Below the pieces are notes generated by a model. It saw only the letters and a program-made list of their open reading frames with translations, did not search any database and was not told the DNA's origin. Made by a program: the position numbers and the translations under genes. A DNA stretch of 64,000 nucleotides from an uncultured Alphaproteobacteria bacterium (GTDB lineage Bacteria > Pseudomonadota > Alphaproteobacteria > Thalassobaculales > Thalassobaculaceae), in the NCBI GenBank assembly GCA_902589475.1, contig CACITD010000005.1, forward strand, positions 1-64,000. Direction: 5' to 3'. Positions 59,512-64,000 of this stretch are shown piece by piece (position 1 is the stretch's first letter; every line of letters starts with the position of its first letter).

Positions 59512-60966
59512 ATGACAACGTCTGCAACAAACTTAGTTAATATGACCGCTAACGAAATTGTTGGTTTATTAAAGAAAAGAGAAGTAACCCCAGCTGAGCT
59601 CCTAGATGCATTGAGGGAAAGAATCAGTGAGGTTGATAATAAAGTAAATGCTCTACCCACTTTATGTTGGGAAAGGGCCTACAAAGACGCAGATAAAATG
59701 TCAAATTTAAGTTTAGATGAACGCGGCATACTGGCAGGCTTGCCTGTAGCCATAAAGGATCTCAACCCCGTTAGCGGCGTACGCTCCACCTGGGGGTCGC
59801 CAATCTACCGAGATTTTGTGCCTAGGCGATCTGATTGCCTGGTTGAAAATCTGGAAAAGGAAGGCGGGATAGTTTACGCAAAAACAAACACGCCAGAATT
59901 TGGCGCTGGAGCAAACACTTTTAATGAAGTCTTTGGTGCCACTTTAAATCCTTGGGATACCACCAAAAGTTGTGCCGGGTCTTCTGGCGGATCTGCAGTA
60001 GCCTTGGCAACTGGCCAAGCTTGGCTGGCGAGCGGTTCAGATCTTGGAGGTTCATTGAGAAACCCGGCAAGCTTTTGTTCTGTGGTAGGTTTTAGACCAA
60101 GCCCTGGTCGGGTAGCCTATGGAGCTGCGGGTGCTGGAGCATATCCAAGCGGGTTGTACAGCATTCCAGGACAGCCATTCAGCGTTGCCGGACCTATGGC
60201 TCGCACAGTTGCCGACGTTGCTCTATTCTTAGATGCTTTGGTGGGGACTCATCCGGCTGATCCTATTTCACTACCCAAGACTGAGAAAAGTTATCTCGAG
60301 GCCGTAAATAATCCAAGGAAACCGCGCAAAGTTGCCTTTTCACCTGATCTAGGGGTGACACCTGTCGATAGAGAAGTTGCCGATATTTGTAGAAAGGCAG
60401 CTGAGGTATTCGAAGACTTGGGATGCATCGTAGAGGAGGCGCATCCTGATTTCTCCGATGTGCAAGATATATTCCAGACTTGGCGCGCTATATCCTTTTA
60501 CGTCAGTAAAAAAGAACTGCTTGATAATCAAAAAGATCTACTGAAACCAGAGGTTGTCTGGAATATTGAAAAAGCATCAGAAATAACGGTTGATGACTTT
60601 GCGCGCATCGAACTTGCTCGAGGACGTTACCTTGCACGAGCCAATGAATTTTTTCAGGATTACGACTTGTTACTTTGTCCTGCTACCGTTGTGCCGCCGT
60701 ATCCAGTAGAGCAGCGGTTCGTCGAGAGCCTAGGTGATCACAAGTTCTCTAATTATGTAGAATGGCTGACCATAGCGTATGCGATTACCCTCACAGGCCA
60801 TCCCGCATTGAGTATACCCGCTGGGTTTACAGAGTCTGGTTTACCTGTTGGCCTTCAAATGGTTGGGGGACCGAGAGGGGAAGAAAATTTGCTCATGGCA
60901 GCCGAGCTTTATGAAAAAGCATCAACTATTAAGTTCGGGGTTCCCATAGATCCTATTAGCTCTTAA
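59512..60966 (+). CDS. Amidase signature family enzyme
   Basis: 484 residues. The Ser-cisSer-Lys triad is Lys82 (VAIKDL), Ser157 (in AGSSGGS) and Ser181 (LGGSLRNPAS). Their spacing, 75 and 24 residues, is that of mammalian FAAH Lys142-Ser217-Ser241. It hydrolyses an amide; GatA-type function is unlikely because gatB/gatC are absent and its C-terminus is of the free amidase type. In this operon it could release a carboxylic acid that the CoA-transferase then activates. Confidence 0.92.
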   Translation: MTTSATNLVNMTANEIVGLLKKREVTPAELLDALRERISEVDNKVNALPTLCWERAYKDADKMSNLSLDERGILAGLPVAIKDLNPVSGVRSTWGSPIYRDFVPRRSDCLVENLEKEGGIVYAKTNTPEFGAGANTFNEVFGATLNPWDTTKSCAGSSGGSAVALATGQAWLASGSDLGGSLRNPASFCSVVGFRPSPGRVAYGAAGAGAYPSGLYSIPGQPFSVAGPMARTVADVALFLDALVGTHPADPISLPKTEKSYLEAVNNPRKPRKVAFSPDLGVTPVDREVADICRKAAEVFEDLGCIVEEAHPDFSDVQDIFQTWRAISFYVSKKELLDNQKDLLKPEVVWNIEKASEITVDDFARIELARGRYLARANEFFQDYDLLLCPATVVPPYPVEQRFVESLGDHKFSNYVEWLTIAYAITLTGHPALSIPAGFTESGLPVGLQMVGGPRGEENLLMAAELYEKASTIKFGVPIDPISS

Positions 60967-61009
60967 AGTTATAAGGTGTATTAAATAGAAAACAGGATAA
61001 TCTTCTATC

Positions 61010-61300
61010 ATGCCAGAGTTATTAAGTTCTGCCCAACGACAAGACGCTCTTGAAAATTTAACTGGCTGGAGCGAAGCAACCGACGGAAAATCAATAAGAA
61101 AAGTGTTTGAATTCAGAGATTTTAAACAAGCTTTTGGTTTCATGTCACAAGCTGCTCTAAAGGCGGAACAAATGGACCACCACCCAGAATGGAGCAATGT
61201 TTACAATAAAGTCGACGTGACCTTATCTACGCACGATGCCGGGGGTGTAACAGAATTAGATATTCAATTAGCCGCTTTTATGGATAACGTCGTCAGTTAG
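61010..61300 (+). CDS. phhB: 4a-hydroxytetrahydrobiopterin dehydratase (pterin carbinolamine dehydratase)
   Basis: 96 residues, the usual length. DHHPEWSNVYNKVDVTLSTHDAGG contains the conserved His-His and Trp of the PCD active site. It regenerates tetrahydrobiopterin or acts in molybdopterin-linked steps. No phenylalanine hydroxylase is beside it. Its end overlaps the end of the convergent phoB gene by 8 bp. Whether it belongs to the preceding amidase operon (43-bp gap) functionally is uncertain. Confidence 0.93.
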   Translation: MPELLSSAQRQDALENLTGWSEATDGKSIRKVFEFRDFKQAFGFMSQAALKAEQMDHHPEWSNVYNKVDVTLSTHDAGGVTELDIQLAAFMDNVVS

Positions 61301-61991
61301 TATTTGATGTAACATCAAGAGAATAGCCGGATCCTCTGACCGTGCGTACCAACTCCGGTCCGTCCCAAGCATTAAGTGCCTTTCTTAAACGCCTTATATG
61401 AACATCCACCGTTCTTGCTTCAACATAAACATCACCCCCCCATACTTTTCCTAAAAGCACGTCTCTCGAAAAGACGTAGGTTGGCCGGTCTATCAGTGTT
61501 TCTAAAAGCTTAAAGCACTTAGGGCTAAGATGGACCATATGGCCATCACGTGTGACTCTGTGGGAGTCTAAGTTAACAACAACACCTTCGTATTCTTTTA
61601 TTGAGGAGTTATTCTGTCCCGACGAACGACGCAGTAGCGCGTTTATCCTGGCGACAAGCTCTCGAGGAGAATATGGTTTTACCATGTAATCATCTGCTCC
61701 AGCCTCTAAGCCTAGAACCCTGTCGCCTTCCTCTCCCCTCGCTGTTAACATTATAATAGGGATATGCCGTGTCTCTTTTTTACCGCGCAAGATACGACAA
61801 ACTTCCAACCCAGAGCGCTCTGGTAACATCCAGTCTACGACGACTAAGTCAGGGATTTCTATTTCGGCACGACCAATAGCTTCCTCGCCTGTAAAGGCCA
61901 CAACAGTCCTGAAATCAGCTTTCTCCAAGTTATAGCAAAGCATTTCTGCCAACGGAGGTTCATCCTCAACAACTAATATGAGTGGAGCCAT
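61293..61991 (-). CDS. phoB: Phosphate regulon response regulator PhoB
   Basis: 232 residues. Receiver domain residues 1-120 with Asp10, phospho-acceptor Asp53 (VVVDWMLP), Thr in MLTARGEEG and Lys in YMVKPYSPREL; an OmpR-type winged helix follows (LSPKCFKLLETLIDRP, VDVHIRRLRKAL, VRTVRGSGY). It activates phosphate-starvation genes when phosphorylated by PhoR. It follows pstB with 75 bp between them. The phoR kinase is not in the window. Confidence 0.95.
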   Translation of the reverse strand: MAPLILVVEDEPPLAEMLCYNLEKADFRTVVAFTGEEAIGRAEIEIPDLVVVDWMLPERSGLEVCRILRGKKETRHIPIIMLTARGEEGDRVLGLEAGADDYMVKPYSPRELVARINALLRRSSGQNNSSIKEYEGVVVNLDSHRVTRDGHMVHLSPKCFKLLETLIDRPTYVFSRDVLLGKVWGGDVYVEARTVDVHIRRLRKALNAWDGPELVRTVRGSGYSLDVTSNTN

Positions 61992-62066
61992 TTTTATATC
62001 ACCCTTGCTACAAACCTTTTTAGTTGAAAGTTTTCCGTTTTAATTACGATAATTTGCAAGGAAAAA

Positions 62067-62936
62067 TCAACCAATCCGACCCAAAACGTAATCAGCGGTC
62101 CTCTCGTCAACAGGATTTTCAAATACTTCCGCTGTTTCCCCATGCTCAACGATCGAGCCTAAGTGGAAGTATGCAATTTTATCCGATAAGCGGCGGGCTT
62201 GCTGCATAGAATGAGTTACGATCACAATCGTGTATTCGGCTTTTAATTCGGTTATCAATTCCTCAATTCGTTTGGTCGCAATTGGATCGAGTGCAGAGCA
62301 TGGCTCATCCATCAAAATTATATCGGGGCGCACCGCTATCGCTCGCGCAATACAAAGCCTCTGTTGTTGCCCGCCAGACAGGCTTGTTCCAGGCACATTG
62401 AGCCGGTCTTTAACTTCGTCGAGAAGGCCTGCCCGCTCGAGGCTACCTAGGACGATCCCGTGTAACTCCTCGTCATCAGCGGCGAGGCCATGAATTTTTG
62501 GCCCATAAGCAACGTTTTCGAATATAGACTTTGGAAACGGGTTGGGTTTCTGGAACACCATGCCTACTTGCGTTCGAAGCTGCACGACGTCCCTAGCTGG
62601 ATCATAAATATTTTCTCCATCAAGAAATACTTGGCCCTCAATATTACAAACACTAATAGTGTCATTCATTCTATTCAGACTTCTAATAAAGGTTGACTTC
62701 CCGCAACCCGACGGTCCTATCAAAGCCGTAACCTCGTTTGGATATATATTCAATGACACGCCTTTAAGCGCTTGCACTTTAGCGTAGGAAACCGTTAAAT
62801 CTTTGGTGGCCATTTTCGCTTTCATATCAACATATCCCTCTTCTCCATGCCTTACGTCCTCCATTATAGGTCCTTCCGTAATTGGAGAATTAATCAGACT
62901 TTCGATAGGATTATTTTCCATACTAATACTCCTCAA
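62067..62936 (-). CDS. pstB: Phosphate ABC transporter ATP-binding protein
   Basis: 289 residues. Walker [11 protein letters not shown]-loop in [16 protein letters not shown], signature [15 protein letters not shown] and Walker [15 protein letters not shown] are all intact; [14 protein letters not shown] is the H-loop region. An extra N-terminal leader of about 40 residues precedes the ABC domain, as in some alphaproteobacteria. Its ATG overlaps the stop of pstA (ATGA type), so the two are coupled. It powers inorganic phosphate import. Confidence 0.96.
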   Translation of the reverse strand: MRSISMENNPIESLINSPITEGPIMEDVRHGEEGYVDMKAKMATKDLTVSYAKVQALKGVSLNIYPNEVTALIGPSGCGKSTFIRSLNRMNDTISVCNIEGQVFLDGENIYDPARDVVQLRTQVGMVFQKPNPFPKSIFENVAYGPKIHGLAADDEELHGIVLGSLERAGLLDEVKDRLNVPGTSLSGGQQQRLCIARAIAVRPDIILMDEPCSALDPIATKRIEELITELKAEYTIVIVTHSMQQARRLSDKIAYFHLGSIVEHGETAEVFENPVDERTADYVLGRIG

Positions 62937-64000
62937 TAACGTGTTTCAAATTTGTTGCGCAAAATTACAGCCGTCAGATTTAAGGTACCGACAAAGGCCA
63001 GCAGCACCAGGATTGCCGCCGAAGTCCTCTCCGCGAAAGCTGTCTCCGGCATGTCTGACCATAAGAAAACTTGAACGGGCAGCGCGGTGGCCGGGTCAGT
63101 GAAGGTCGTAGGCAAATCAACCACGAATGCCACCATTCCTATCATCAATAGTGGCGCGGTTTCACCTAAAGCCCTTGCTGTGCCAATTATTGTGCCAGTT
63201 AGCATCCCCGGCATTGCAAGAGGTAATACATGATGAAAAACTGCCTGGATTGGACTTGCACCAACAGCGAGCGCAGCCTCTTTAATTGAGGGCGGAACGC
63301 TTTGAATAGCTGCGCGCCCTGCAATAATGATAGTTGGGAGCGTCATTAAAGCTAGGACCATCCCACCTACAAGAGGCGCAGATCGGGGAAGCTCAAAAAA
63401 ATTTAAAAATACGGCAAGCCCCAATAAACCAAAGACAATCGATGGCACCGCCGCCAAGTTATTTATGTTGACTTCTATAAACGACGTCCAAGCATTTTTC
63501 GGAGCGAAGCTCTCTAAATAAATAGCCGCTAATACGCCAAGTGGAAAAGAGATCAAAAGGCATACCATCACACTGTAAAATGAGCCTATCATCGCACCTG
63601 CTATTCCTGCCTGTTCCGGTTCCCGCGAATCTCCTTTTGTAAAGAGCGTCCAGTTAAACTGCATCTCCAGTTTATTTTGTTCCATTAATTGATCTAACCA
63701 TAATAGTTGCTGATCGCTTAGCTGTCTCAGATCAGCGGGAAGATCTCTATTCAGTTTTCCTTTCAACAGCATATCTACGTCATCAGATGCGGTGACCCAA
63801 ATCGTAATTTCCTCACCTATCTGGTTTGGATTAGTTAAAATGAATTCTCTAAGTTCGTACGCTGCGCCAGAACTCACCAATTTTGATAATTCCCGCTTCA
63901 TTCTCCGCGTCTTCGCATCTGGAAAGCTGCTGCGCATCGATTTTTTTATGAAGCCCTCAAAATCCGCCTTACTAATCTGAGCCGAATTCGAGTTTTTTCC
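62933..64000 (-). CDS. pstA: Phosphate ABC transporter permease with DUF3333 N-terminus (cut by window edge)
   Basis: The reading frame stays open to base 64000, so the first codons are missing; the ATG at 63937 is internal. The visible N-terminal part ([20 protein letters not shown]) is the DUF3333 periplasmic extension found in alphaproteobacterial PstA. The permease domain follows with six spans, including the EAA-loop block [22 protein letters not shown] and [13 protein letters not shown]. It forms the phosphate channel with PstC. The tail [10 protein letters not shown] is typical of PstA. Confidence 0.95.
   Translation of the reverse strand, partial: GKNSNSAQISKADFEGFIKKSMRSSFPDAKTRRMKRELSKLVSSGAAYELREFILTNPNQIGEEITIWVTASDDVDMLLKGKLNRDLPADLRQLSDQQLLWLDQLMEQNKLEMQFNWTLFTKGDSREPEQAGIAGAMIGSFYSVMVCLLISFPLGVLAAIYLESFAPKNAWTSFIEVNINNLAAVPSIVFGLLGLAVFLNFFELPRSAPLVGGMVLALMTLPTIIIAGRAAIQSVPPSIKEAALAVGASPIQAVFHHVLPLAMPGMLTGTIIGTARALGETAPLLMIGMVAFVVDLPTTFTDPATALPVQVFLWSDMPETAFAERTSAAILVLLAFVGTLNLTAVILRNKFETRY

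Overview
The window looks like an AT-leaning (roughly 40-45% GC by eye) alphaproteobacterial chromosome, most likely a free-living marine heterotroph of the SAR116/Rhodospirillales kind. That placement is inferred from gene content: PstA with the long DUF3333 N-terminus, DUF2333, a BacNav-type sodium channel, many CaiB/BaiF CoA-transferases, luciferase-like (LLM) oxidoreductases and phytanoyl-CoA dioxygenase relatives. There is no integrase, transposase, CRISPR array or phage gene. Coding density is high, genes sit in short operons, and TTG and GTG starts occur.

Region 1 (1-14.8 kb): the purD tail, a DUF3429 membrane protein and an HSD10-like dehydrogenase lead into a pseudaminic-acid (nonulosonate) locus. 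On the minus strand lies pseG - LLM oxidoreductase - pseF - methylase - PhyH-family dioxygenase. Diverging on the plus strand is pseI, followed 8 bp later by a TPR protein with a C-terminal glycosyltransferase-like domain, an architecture like the Caulobacter flagellin glycosyltransferase FlmG. A GNAT enzyme, a TPR lipoprotein-like protein, an esterase, a GT4/GT9 glycosyltransferase pair and a ChaC-like cyclotransferase follow. pseB and pseC are not in the window.

Region 2 (14.1-27.8 kb): GST, ferredoxin reductase, SohB-type protease, a small membrane protein, tRNA-Ser(GGA) with a terminator, a BacNav channel (TLESWSM filter), a possible 34-residue membrane peptide, a translationally coupled PhyH-LLM pair, quinone oxidoreductase, rhodanese, an M23 endopeptidase, 3-hydroxyacyl-CoA dehydrogenase, SDR, an ACMSD-like amidohydrolase and a CspA cold-shock gene.

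Region 3 (27.8-36 kb): an acyl-CoA degradation block. A minus-strand operon (SDR, hydratase 2, DUF35 protein, SCPx/Ltp2-like thiolase-fold enzyme) diverges from an LCAD-like acyl-CoA dehydrogenase; a 3-hydroxyisobutyrate dehydrogenase relative, acetyl-CoA acetyltransferase and an FMN 2-hydroxyacid oxidase follow.

Region 4 (36-61 kb): membrane proteins (DUF2333, TVP38), a PPOX protein, a split TPP decarboxylase, and several catabolic operons combining CoA-transferases, MaoC/FAS1-like hydratase, LLM oxidoreductases, an acyl-CoA dehydrogenase pair, PrpF isomerase, KDPG-type aldolase, class II aldolase, SDRs, an amidase and phhB, with an MFS carrier and an aminotransferase between them. Substrates cannot be read from the sequence. 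Divergent promoters in this region carry palindromes that could be operators.

Region 5 (61.3-64 kb): phosphate regulation and uptake, pstA-pstB-phoB on the minus strand, without the phoU gene usually found in this position.
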